Assembly: GCA_021787565.1 (NCBI GenBank)
Contig: JAJYLT010000001.1
Location: forward strand, 1 to 64,000
Length of the DNA stretch: 64,000 nucleotides
Source: Acidobacteriota bacterium
GTDB lineage: Bacteria > Acidobacteriota > UBA4820 > DSQY01
Reading direction: 5' to 3'
The position numbers were made by a program, and so were the translations under genes. How positions within the stretch are numbered: the first letter of the stretch is position 1; each line of letters opens with the position of its first letter. This document shows, in pieces, positions 57,225 through 64,000 of the stretch. The notes below the pieces were generated by a model. It was not told where the DNA came from, ran no database searches, and saw nothing but the letters and a program-made list of their open reading frames with translations.

Positions 57225-57515
57225 GGTCGGTCCGTCTCCTTCGAACTGGCGGCAATGTAATTCATTTTGATTGATGGGGCAAATCCGTAGCGCTCCGGGG
57301 TGATCAAGGGGCATCGCTTCTTCAAGATAGCGGTAGGCGTTCTGGGGTTCGAGACTCTCGAGGAGCCTCCGGATTCCGTCGGATGCCCGCCCGCTCCCAG
57401 GATGTCCAGAAGGATTTCAGGTTGAACGCCGACGAGGCCCTCGTCCACGTCCGAACCGTCAGTGGCCTCATGGCTCGGGTGCGGACCCAAGCCCAGCCGG
57501 CACAGACGGCGGGAG

Positions 57516-59243
57516 TCAGGACTTGGGAGCTTCAGCCGAAACGGTCCGCTCCATCGCCCTGAAGTAGGGCAGGAAGTCGTTCCAAATCAGCAGCTGTCTT
57601 TTCGCGGAGATCTCTTCGTGAACGTAATTCGCGTGCTCTTCGTCCCAGATCCTGAGCTCCATCTTGGCGCCAGCCTTGAATGCCTCGGGGGGGTACTCGT
57701 ACCCGCCGTAATAGCTGAGGTCCTCCATGCTCGCGTTCCCCGAATGGTAGTGTTCCAGGTCCGGCATCCGCCCCGGATGGATGGGTTCGATCACGACTCC
57801 GTCTCGAAGGAGTTCCATCTTCTTGAAATCCGCCTTGAACCGGTACTTCAGGCGGATGCGCGATCCAAAGATGGCGGCCAGGAATGCGGAGCCCCCCGTC
57901 TTCTGAATTTCCGGCATCGCCCAAATGGTCACCACGGGCCTGTAGTCTCCCGAGTACCGCTGCCACTCGTAGAAGTCCTGGTCAGGCTCGTACCCCTCAT
58001 CATTAGTCCTTTTCAAATGCTGTTGCCAGGCCTTCGCCTCAGCGCTGACTTTCAGGAAGGAGATGAGCGCCGGCGTGGCGAACTGTACGTCGAAGAGCCC
58101 TATCTTCAGGTTGTAGTCCGTGGTTTCCCTGTTTGACGATGCGGTCATTTCCTTCAGCGCACCCACGGGGAACCGATAGCTGGACTCGACAGGGAGGCGC
58201 CTGAAGGGGGGCGGCGATTCTCCGAGGCGGCCGACGGCCCTGGCGAGAACGTCTTTCGCCAAATAGATCCGCACTGCTCCAGAAACGCCGGGCCCTTTGT
58301 CCGGCAGCACGTCGAACGTGTTGATCCCGATGACCCTGCCCGTCGAGTCAAACAAGGGACCTCCCGAGTTGCCCGGGTTGCTGCTCACGTCACTCAAAAT
58401 GGCTCCTTGATCGACCTTGCTCACGATTCCGCTCGTCATGATGGTCTCCGTCATCAGCGGGCTTCCGATCGCAACCACTCTCTCGCCCTCCGATACGGGG
58501 GGATGCTCGAGGGAGTCCTGCGCCAGCTTCAGAACCATGAGGTTCTTCACCGCATCCTGATTGACCCTGAGGACGGCAATGTCGAGGGTATCGTCGTATT
58601 CGACCAGTCGCGCAAGGTACTTCTCGGAGGGGCTCGTCTTGATGGCCAGGTAGGAGGATCCTTTGACCACATGATAGTTCGTGAGAACCAATCCGCCGGC
58701 ATCGACCAGAAAGCCACTGCCGTGCCCCGATTCCGATTCTACCTTGAACACGCTGGATTTTACCTTCTGGTAGAGGCGGGCCTCGTCCGTGAGCACCGCC
58801 ACTCTTGGGTTCGCGTCCTCCTTGAGGGTCACCGTAGCATTGTCGTTGGACAGCTCGACATCGGTGGCGCCCGTTGACGATGTGCTGAAAGGGACCTCCC
58901 ACGAGTAGAGCTTCCCTTCAAAATCGACGGGGGTCGCGCTCTTGATCATGTAGGAGCCCGCATCCAACTCCAGGGTGGCGTCGCCCTGGAAGCTGGTCGT
59001 AACGGTCATGCCGTCTATGCACGCCGGTTGGCGGCACAGCGTGAACACCTTCTTGGGAACCGGCCTCAATGAAAGATCATCGGCGACGATGGCGACCTTC
59101 ACGGTTACCGTGGCCTTCGAATCCGCTCCTCGGGTCTGCGAGAAAGGCCGTTGGGGCAATATTCCGATGGGTAGTAGCAGTGAGAGGGCCAACGTCCACA
59201 AGAGACCGGATGTCTTGAAGGCGGCGCGAGAATCGTATTGCAT
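57516..59243 (-). CDS. Secreted trypsin-like serine protease (S1C-like, no PDZ)
   Basis: A 575-residue exported protein. Signal peptide (about 1-33), a 100-residue strand-rich N-terminal domain, then a trypsin fold with catalytic His191 (TNYHVV), Asp221 (DTLDIAVL) and Ser293 (SNPGNSGGPLFD). The C-terminal 230 residues lack a PDZ domain and are not recognised (many Tyr and Glu, GGYEYPPEAFKAGAKM). A DegP-like quality-control or signalling protease is plausible. GGAGGTATAG precedes the ATG. Confidence 0.9.
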   Translation of the reverse strand: MQYDSRAAFKTSGLLWTLALSLLLPIGILPQRPFSQTRGADSKATVTVKVAIVADDLSLRPVPKKVFTLCRQPACIDGMTVTTSFQGDATLELDAGSYMIKSATPVDFEGKLYSWEVPFSTSSTGATDVELSNDNATVTLKEDANPRVAVLTDEARLYQKVKSSVFKVESESGHGSGFLVDAGGLVLTNYHVVKGSSYLAIKTSPSEKYLARLVEYDDTLDIAVLRVNQDAVKNLMVLKLAQDSLEHPPVSEGERVVAIGSPLMTETIMTSGIVSKVDQGAILSDVSSNPGNSGGPLFDSTGRVIGINTFDVLPDKGPGVSGAVRIYLAKDVLARAVGRLGESPPPFRRLPVESSYRFPVGALKEMTASSNRETTDYNLKIGLFDVQFATPALISFLKVSAEAKAWQQHLKRTNDEGYEPDQDFYEWQRYSGDYRPVVTIWAMPEIQKTGGSAFLAAIFGSRIRLKYRFKADFKKMELLRDGVVIEPIHPGRMPDLEHYHSGNASMEDLSYYGGYEYPPEAFKAGAKMELRIWDEEHANYVHEEISAKRQLLIWNDFLPYFRAMERTVSAEAPKS

Positions 59244-60072
59244 CTATACCTCCAGGGACGAGCTATATTCAAGCAACGAGAGGCTGAATCTGTCGGCGAC
59301 GACAGCGCAAGCCGCGCACTCGGCGGGGAGCGTCGGACCGCTTAAGAGTGCCGGGCGCAGTACACCTGACGCGACTGGCCCCTGGCTCTGCTTCGCCATC
59401 CTATCCATCTCGGCCTAAGGAGGTCGGGACAGGATGGGCCGCGGTTAGCCCTTCTGCAGTATCTGCAAGGTTTATGAGGTAGTCCGCGAGCCTGGCCCTC
59501 ACGACCTCCTTTGGGACCTGCTCTTCGAACGGAGGAGTGCGCTGCGGGTACTCATTCAACTAGATCCGGGGCGGGCAGCAAACCGCCCGAATTGGACGGA
59601 GTTCTCTTGCTTCCCGCCCTTTGACGCAATTCGGGCAGTCCCTGAGAAGCAATCCCCTTAGATTAGCGAGAGGCTACCTAAGACACTCATAATGTAATGC
59701 CTTTGGGGATAAATAACCAGCCGATAAGGGTTCGGGGCATGGGGAGGCCGGGCAGGGCCGGGCCCGGCCTCGGAACGGCCCCCTTCCCTTGGCGGTCCGT
59801 CTCGGCCGAAAAGCCCGTGAAGCGTCAATACGGCAAGCTCCTTTCCCCACTTGAAGGGGCGTCGAGGGTTGTGCCCCCTCAGCCGGGCGCTGGGCCATAA
59901 TGCCGACCTGGGCAGCGATGCGAAAGGTCCGCATCGCGCCGAACATCCATTCCGCGTCTTTCCGGGCCTCTTCGCAGCTTCACGTGGCCTTGCGCCCCCC
60001 TGGCGGCCCCGTTATGTCGATCTTCTTCCGGGTTGGCGCGTGCTGAACGATGGAATCACGTCCGTCATCTCC
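59244..60072. other. Long mostly non-coding interval
   Basis: No intact gene. On the minus strand 59410-59562 gives a protein-like stretch between two stops (NEYPQRTPPFEEQVPKEVV then RARLADYLINLADTAEGL) with no normal start, probably a decayed gene fragment. A GGCCGGGCCCGGCC palindrome is at about 59754-59767. The rest shows no pattern I can name. Confidence 0.45.
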
Positions 60073-60190
60073 CTGCACCGTAGTCCGTACGGATGAGCCC
60101 GGCATCCTATGTAATTTCCACCACCCCGCGCGCCACGGTCCCCCGTAGCCTCCACTCTGACCGGATGAACGGAAGGACCCTAAACTAAGA
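60073..60190 (+). promoter_or_regulatory. Family-1 upstream element, copy 5
   Basis: CACCGTAGTCCGTACGGATG, a TATGTAATTTCC box, CCCCGTAGCC, CTCTGACCGGATGAACGG and CCCTAAACTAAG. Same order and spacing as the others, on the opposite strand, and again oriented toward the downstream genes (60427 and 60653). Confidence 0.78.
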
Positions 60191-60426
60191 ATGAAGCGGC
60201 GGCCCTATTGCAGTGCTGTTGGTGAGACGAGTGGCCTACGACTTTCTTCTCCGGATTCGCAATGCCCGCAAAGCCGCCTGATGTCGCGCGAGCACGCCCT
60301 CGCTGGTGAGGAACTAGTGGGGCACGGCCAGAAAGGAGGCGACGAGCAATGACGTGGCAGATCCTTGGCAGGCCGTGAAGGCAATTCAATGAAGGCAGAG
60401 AGGGAGATGATGCGTAGAGGGGTTCT

Positions 60427-60633
60427 ATGCACCGAGTTCTGGCGTTGGTCCTCGGTGCGGCTTTTCTCGCGGCCCCCAGGACGCCAGCGGGTGCGGCCGA
60501 CATCGGTGACCGTATTGAATCCTGGTTCCAGGAGACCCTAGTCTGCATGACGTACCCGAAGGACAAGCATGGCACGATCGAAGTTGTGCAACCTCAGGAA
60601 GTCTCGAAAGTGACGGAAAGAGAACAAACTTAA
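60427..60633 (+). CDS. Small exported protein
   Basis: A 68-residue frame with a clear signal peptide (MHRVLALVLGAAFLAAPRTP then AGA) followed by 45 polar residues with a single cysteine. AGAGGGGTTCT precedes the ATG. No family recognised. It ends 19 bp before the collagen-like lipoprotein gene, so the two may form a unit. Confidence 0.55.
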   Translation: MHRVLALVLGAAFLAAPRTPAGAADIGDRIESWFQETLVCMTYPKDKHGTIEVVQPQEVSKVTEREQT

Positions 60634-60652
60634 GAAGAAAGGGGCAAGTACC

Positions 60653-61612
60653 ATGAAAACGAAAAGCAAAACTTCTAACTGGGTGGGCTGGATCATCGGC
60701 CTGGCCGCCTTGACGTTGCTCATCGGAACGGTGGGTTGCGCTGCCCAGAAGCAAAGTGAGCAGAGCTGGGTTGGCCCAGCCGGCGCTGAAGGCCCTGCCG
60801 GTCCTGCGGGCTCGCAAGGCGAGGTTGGCGCCACAGGAGCCAGCGGGGCAGGCATTAGCGGCCCTGTCGGCGAGCGGGGACCTACCGGTCCCGCGGGAGT
60901 TCAGGGTCCGATTGGGGCGACAGGCGCCACAGGCGCGATGACCAGAGGACCCGCTGGCGTAACCGGGCCAACCGGGCCCCAGGGCGCACAGGGAGTTCGC
61001 GGCAACACGGGGGCGCAGGGCGCCAGTGAGGTCGGTTCCACCGGCGCAATGGGCCAGATCGGTAGCGAGGGCGCCCCAGGAATTCGCGGCGAGACTGGCG
61101 AGCGCGGGCCGACGCAGGCTGGTCCCGCCGGGCCCGCTGGCAAGAGCGGCCCTGCCGGCGTTAGAGGGGCGACAGGGTTTACCGGTGCCCAAGGCGCCAC
61201 CACGGTCGGCGCCGCTGGTTCGACCGGCCCTACCGGGTATTCGGGCTCGCGGGGTATCCCCGGGGAAGAGGGCGCACAGGGCCCCGGTGGAATGATCCAC
61301 CAGTGGACTCCGTACAGGACTCTTTCCTTCTATTCGACCACCACGGAACTTTCTAATTCCGATAAGGACAAGGTGTCTGAAGTCGCTGATTACATGAGGC
61401 AGAACCCGTCCCTGAAAGTCGGGATCGACAGTTCCATTCCCCGCGGCTCCGACTCCCGCAACCAGGATTTGGCCGCCAGCCGTGCGAGCAACGTTCGTTC
61501 GGCCCTGATCGCGTCAGGAGTGCCGGAGTCCCGGATCGAGATGGGGGCCTTCGGTGATCCTAGGCTTGCGAGTGAAGGGCGGGTCGAAGTGCTGATCCGC
61601 ACCAGCAACTGA
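60653..61612 (+). CDS. Lipoprotein with collagen-like repeats and OmpA-like domain
   Basis: A 319-residue protein. Membrane segment WIIGLAALTLLIGTVGC ends at a lipobox cysteine (Cys29). Residues about 41-215 are collagen-type Gly-X-Y triplets, several with Pro at X and Thr/Ala/Gln at Y, interrupted at a few points (GAMTRGP, GASEVGS). The C-terminal 95 residues look like an OmpA peptidoglycan-binding domain (VSEVADYMRQNPSLKVGIDS, LAASRASNVRSALIASGVPE, GRVEVLI). AGAAAGGGGCAAGTACC precedes the ATG. The arrangement suggests an outer-membrane lipoprotein stalk tied to peptidoglycan. Confidence 0.9.
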   Translation: MKTKSKTSNWVGWIIGLAALTLLIGTVGCAAQKQSEQSWVGPAGAEGPAGPAGSQGEVGATGASGAGISGPVGERGPTGPAGVQGPIGATGATGAMTRGPAGVTGPTGPQGAQGVRGNTGAQGASEVGSTGAMGQIGSEGAPGIRGETGERGPTQAGPAGPAGKSGPAGVRGATGFTGAQGATTVGAAGSTGPTGYSGSRGIPGEEGAQGPGGMIHQWTPYRTLSFYSTTTELSNSDKDKVSEVADYMRQNPSLKVGIDSSIPRGSDSRNQDLAASRASNVRSALIASGVPESRIEMGAFGDPRLASEGRVEVLIRTSN

Positions 61613-61635
61613 CGGGCAGTAAATTCTCCAATCCG

Positions 61636-61664
61636 GGCGGGAAGGGGTTCGCCCCTCCCGCCCA
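61636..61664 (+). terminator. Rho-independent-like terminator after the collagen-like lipoprotein
   Basis: GGGCGGGA-GGGG, loop TTCG, CCCC-TCCCGCCC with one bulged A, followed by ATTTCTAAT. 24 bp past the stop. Confidence 0.85.
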
Positions 61665-62246
61665 TTTCTAATATGGTGTGCAGGTGGCCGCATCCATGGC
61701 GCTCGTCCGAACACTGTGAGGATGGCGCGTGGCGGGGAGGCCGAAACACCCGATTGGGGCAAGAGATTGCAGGGCCTGGATGAGTTCGAGAACCTACCCG
61801 TCCTCCTCACGGGCGACTCACGCCGAGGCAGCTCATTCCGTGCTGTTCGAAGAACCGGACCAGCCTTCAGTCCGGGGCCAACTTCGGCTAGCCCTCATGT
61901 CGAAGGTCATCAGCGCGCGTCGGCTCCAGCAGTCCTTCGAATTGAAGGAGAAGGCGCTTCATTCTGATTGGCAAACCAGGCATCGAGAACTCTCCGCGCT
62001 CCATGCCCTCGAACGCATTCTCGTCTCCACAGTAGCCCGAACGTAGCTGTGGCATCGTCCGGGCATCTGCGATGAGCCGTTCGGCTCACCGCCAGAGGAA
62101 GTGGCCGCCGTATTGCAGTACCAGCTTATGGGCCGTCGTAGGTACCCAATGAGCAAGAAGAGTCCCGAGGGCATCTCGGCCCTGTCGGCGGCAGAGCTCC
62201 TGTCGAACGCCCACGCCACGAAAGGGCCTTGTATCAGGAGGTGACC
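61665..62246. other. Non-coding or weakly coding interval
   Basis: Most of it shows no gene. A plus-strand frame between 62047 and 62243 (EPFGSPPEEVAAVLQYQLMG then SKKSPEGISALSAAELLS) has protein-like composition. Its stop TGA lies in the ribosome site of the next small gene, a common operon arrangement, but there is no good start before ATG 62131. I leave it uncalled. Confidence 0.4.
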
Positions 62247-62471
62247 ATGAACGCTCGAATTCCCCTCGTCATCCGCTGCTCAGGAGCCGGGTTCTCGCCC
62301 TTCATCGGAGCCGTCGACTCGGTGATGGACTTGGGGCACTGCCTGGTCAAGGTGGATGCGGCCGACCTCGAAAAGACCCGGGAGGATCCCTCGGGCGGCG
62401 ATCGGGCGCACAAGGCCGGCGAGTACCTGACGTCCGGTGCGTTCGTGTCCGCTACAGAAGTGGCCTCGTAA
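62247..62471 (+). CDS. Small protein of unknown function
   Basis: A 74-residue frame with an excellent ribosome site (AGGAGGTGACC directly before the ATG). Sequence starts MNARIPLVIRCSGAGFSPFI; it is mildly hydrophobic at the N-terminus and acidic in the middle. No family recognised. It is followed after 90 bp by the lmo0937-type gene. Confidence 0.55.
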   Translation: MNARIPLVIRCSGAGFSPFIGAVDSVMDLGHCLVKVDAADLEKTREDPSGGDRAHKAGEYLTSGAFVSATEVAS

Positions 62472-62561
62472 GCCTCTTACAGGCTCGCCGAATAATCGGG
62501 GAGGCCATTTGAAGATAGCAGGTCGGGACGGATGCATTGCGTCCCCAGAAAGGAGGCGAAC

Positions 62562-62711
62562 ATGCTTTGGACCCTAGCCGTGATTCTCCTTATTTTGTGG
62601 CTTCTGGGACTGTTGAGCGGCTACACGATGGGTGGAGTCATCCATGTCCTGCTGGTCATCGCTATCGTCGTCGTGGTGATCCGGGTCATTCAAGGCCGGA
62701 GGGTCGGCTGA
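62562..62711 (+). CDS. lmo0937-family membrane protein
   Basis: A 49-residue protein with two hydrophobic segments (residues 3-19 and 27-41) around GLLSGYTMGGVIHVL and a basic end QGRRVG. AAAGGAGGCGAAC precedes the ATG. Members of this family are frequent among stress genes, function unknown. It is the intact relative of the truncated copy at 47899. Confidence 0.85.
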   Translation: MLWTLAVILLILWLLGLLSGYTMGGVIHVLLVIAIVVVVIRVIQGRRVG

Positions 62712-62791
62712 GGACCGTATCCGCAAGTCTCTGATTCGAGCGGTGCTTTTCGCGTGTCGTGAGCTCATTTGGCTCTCATGAGGTGAAAACA

Positions 62792-63784
62792 ATGCGCAAC
62801 ATACGATTGATTGGTCTTCTCCTGGTCGGGGCGATGATGCTGGCCTTGCCGGCCGCGTCATCAGCTCAGGTCTCCTTATCCATTACCATTGCCCCGCCAA
62901 TGCTTCCGGTCTATTCGCAGCCCGTGTGCCCCGCGGCCAACTATATCTGGACACCCGGGTACTGGGCCTACGGACCGTACGGTTATTACTGGGTGCCCGG
63001 CACGTGGGTCCAACCCCCCCAGGTCGGGTTCCTCTGGACGCCCGGTTATTGGGGATGGGGCGGCAGCGGGTACGCCTGGAATGCGGGCTATTGGGGCCCA
63101 CAGGTCGGCTTCTACGGCGGCGTCTCCTACGGATACGGATACAACGGCGTCGGATATGACGGCGGGTATTGGCGCGGCAGCGACTTCTACTACAACCGCG
63201 GCGTGACGAATGTGAACGTGAACATCAATCGCTACGGGTACGACAGGCCCTACGCCGCCAGGGGCAACAACCGCGCGAGCTACAACGGGGGCCGAGGCGG
63301 AGTCGTCGCGCGGCCGAACCATCAACAGCAAGTTGCCGCGCGTGAACAGCACAGACCGGAAACGTCGATGCAGCGGGAACAGCAGCGCGGCGCGAGCACG
63401 AACAGAGAGCTTCGGGCTTCGGTGAACCACGGAGCGCCAGCCATAGGCGCTACCGAGAGACCCGGGGCCTTCGGGGGGCGGGGCGTCGTGCCCACCAGGG
63501 GAACGCCTGCGCGCGCCGAGGCGACTCGCCCGGCGCCGAAAGCGAACCACCCAAACTACGCGAAACCCGCGGTGAAAGCGACCCACCCGAACTACGCGAG
63601 ACCCGCGGCGAAAGCGATCCATCCGAACTATGCGAGACCCGCGCCGAACGTGAGGCGCCCCTACAGCCCTCAGCCCGCGCCCAAGATGCAGAGAAGGGCC
63701 GTGCCGAACACGGCCCGTCCGAACCATTCGATGCCGCCGCCTAACAAGGAACAGCAGAAGCAGAACCAGAAGCGCAACGGCTGA
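62792..63784 (+). CDS. YXWXGX (WxxGxW) repeat exported protein
   Basis: A 330-residue protein. Signal peptide (1-25, ending AASSA), then a Tyr/Trp/Gly-rich region with repeated W-x-P-G-Y-W (YIWTPGYWAYGPYGYYWVPG, FLWTPGYWGWGGSGYAW) as in the YXWXGX family, an Asn/Arg/Gln-rich middle, and three perfect-spaced K-x-x-HPNYAxPA repeats near residues 250-285. The end is basic and Pro/Asn-rich. Likely envelope-associated. AGGTGAAAACA precedes the ATG; an upstream start eleven codons earlier lacks a ribosome site. Confidence 0.88.
   Translation: MRNIRLIGLLLVGAMMLALPAASSAQVSLSITIAPPMLPVYSQPVCPAANYIWTPGYWAYGPYGYYWVPGTWVQPPQVGFLWTPGYWGWGGSGYAWNAGYWGPQVGFYGGVSYGYGYNGVGYDGGYWRGSDFYYNRGVTNVNVNINRYGYDRPYAARGNNRASYNGGRGGVVARPNHQQQVAAREQHRPETSMQREQQRGASTNRELRASVNHGAPAIGATERPGAFGGRGVVPTRGTPARAEATRPAPKANHPNYAKPAVKATHPNYARPAAKAIHPNYARPAPNVRRPYSPQPAPKMQRRAVPNTARPNHSMPPPNKEQQKQNQKRNG
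63539..63646 (+). repeat. Three 36-bp tandem repeats within the YXWXGX gene
   Basis: Each unit encodes KA(N/T/I)HPNYA(K/R)PA plus one or two residues. The copies differ by a handful of bases. Confidence 0.9.
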
Positions 63785-63906
63785 CAATAGCGAACTGCGC
63801 CAGCGGGCGCGGTCAGGGAAGGCGTCGTCTGACGCTGACGCGCCAGCCGCGCGCAGGAGAGAAAAGGAGACAAGAGGACCTCCGCCGTGCCGTGGTGTCG
63901 TGCCGC

Positions 63907-64000
63907 TCACTGTTCGAAGAGCTCCTCCGTGAGGGGAACGCCGACACGCCGCACCAACAGTTGGTCGGTGCGGCTTCCGCGAGCCACTAGCCGAAAGCGT
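63907..64000 (-). CDS. Partial coding region at the window edge, C-terminal end
   Basis: An open frame from the window end reads RFRLVARGSRTDQLLVRRVG then VPLTEELFEQ and stop. Composition and the clean stop suggest the last 30 residues of a real protein; it vaguely recalls the end of a protein-L-isoaspartate methyltransferase, which I cannot confirm without the rest. Confidence 0.4.
   Translation of the reverse strand, partial: RFRLVARGSRTDQLLVRRVGVPLTEELFEQ

Noticed and set aside
60770-61290. Regular short repeats resembling a repeat array
   Set aside because: The periodicity is nine bases and encodes Gly-X-Y triplets; there are no identical repeats with unique spacers, so it is not CRISPR.

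Overview
The window is high-GC DNA from a Gram-negative bacterium: it has OmpA-type and TolQ-type envelope proteins, two lipoproteins and a cyclic beta-glucan synthase. A deoxyhypusine-synthase-like gene, the REP-type palindromes and the mix of small stress proteins would fit Acidobacteriota, but nothing here fixes the phylum and I hold that placement loosely.

1-15.2 kb is mostly housekeeping and envelope functions: coaD coupled to an aminotransferase, a secreted M4 metalloprotease behind a textbook sigma-54 promoter, a NarL-type regulator, ftsK, a DUF2400 protein, tolQ, a deoxyhypusine-synthase-like gene, tRNA-Pro(CGG), an OmpA protein with a very long polyproline linker, and a DUF3494/Ig-repeat surface protein. 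Two 143-bp palindromic elements in inverted orientation bracket the deoxyhypusine-synthase-like gene and the tRNA. A degraded tyrosine recombinase abuts the outer copy.

15.7-34.2 kb is one long minus-strand block that looks like a portable central-carbon and envelope-stress island. It holds zwf-gnd, tpiA, class I fba, phosphoketolase (xfp), cardiolipin synthase, a PRC-barrel protein, acetate kinase, a run of small membrane or exported proteins (DUF3185-like, Thivi_2564-like, YtxH, BON), a truncated transposase, a HAD hydrolase and pgm. Read together, pgm, zwf and gnd feed the pentose-phosphate pool, phosphoketolase makes acetyl phosphate and glyceraldehyde-3-phosphate, acetate kinase harvests ATP, and tpiA with fba recycle triose phosphate to hexose. 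Lactonase, pentose-phosphate epimerase/isomerase and transketolase are not in the window.

34.2-49.5 kb holds a DUF305 lipoprotein, a giant cyclic beta-1,2-glucan synthase (about 2,745 residues, apparently starting at CTG), a YHS/Met-rich/small-membrane-protein cluster, a second DUF3494 surface protein, CsbD, a truncated lmo0937-type peptide and a DUF6600 protein. 49.6-64 kb is regulatory and envelope-related: a PAS-GGDEF-EAL protein, a GAF histidine kinase with its NarL-type regulator, a V4R-type sigma-54 activator, a secreted serine protease, a collagen-like OmpA lipoprotein and several small exported or membrane proteins.

The least expected signal is in the non-coding DNA. Two unrelated families of conserved upstream elements recur across 45 kb, always in the same orientation relative to the downstream gene. 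Family 1 (about 120 bp, five copies) carries repeated CCGTA boxes and a CCGCAATTTCCC box. Family 2 (about 80 bp, three copies) carries GTAGAAAGTACGCTT placed 35-36 bp before a CTAAATT box. They suggest two undescribed regulons covering much of the stress/envelope gene set.
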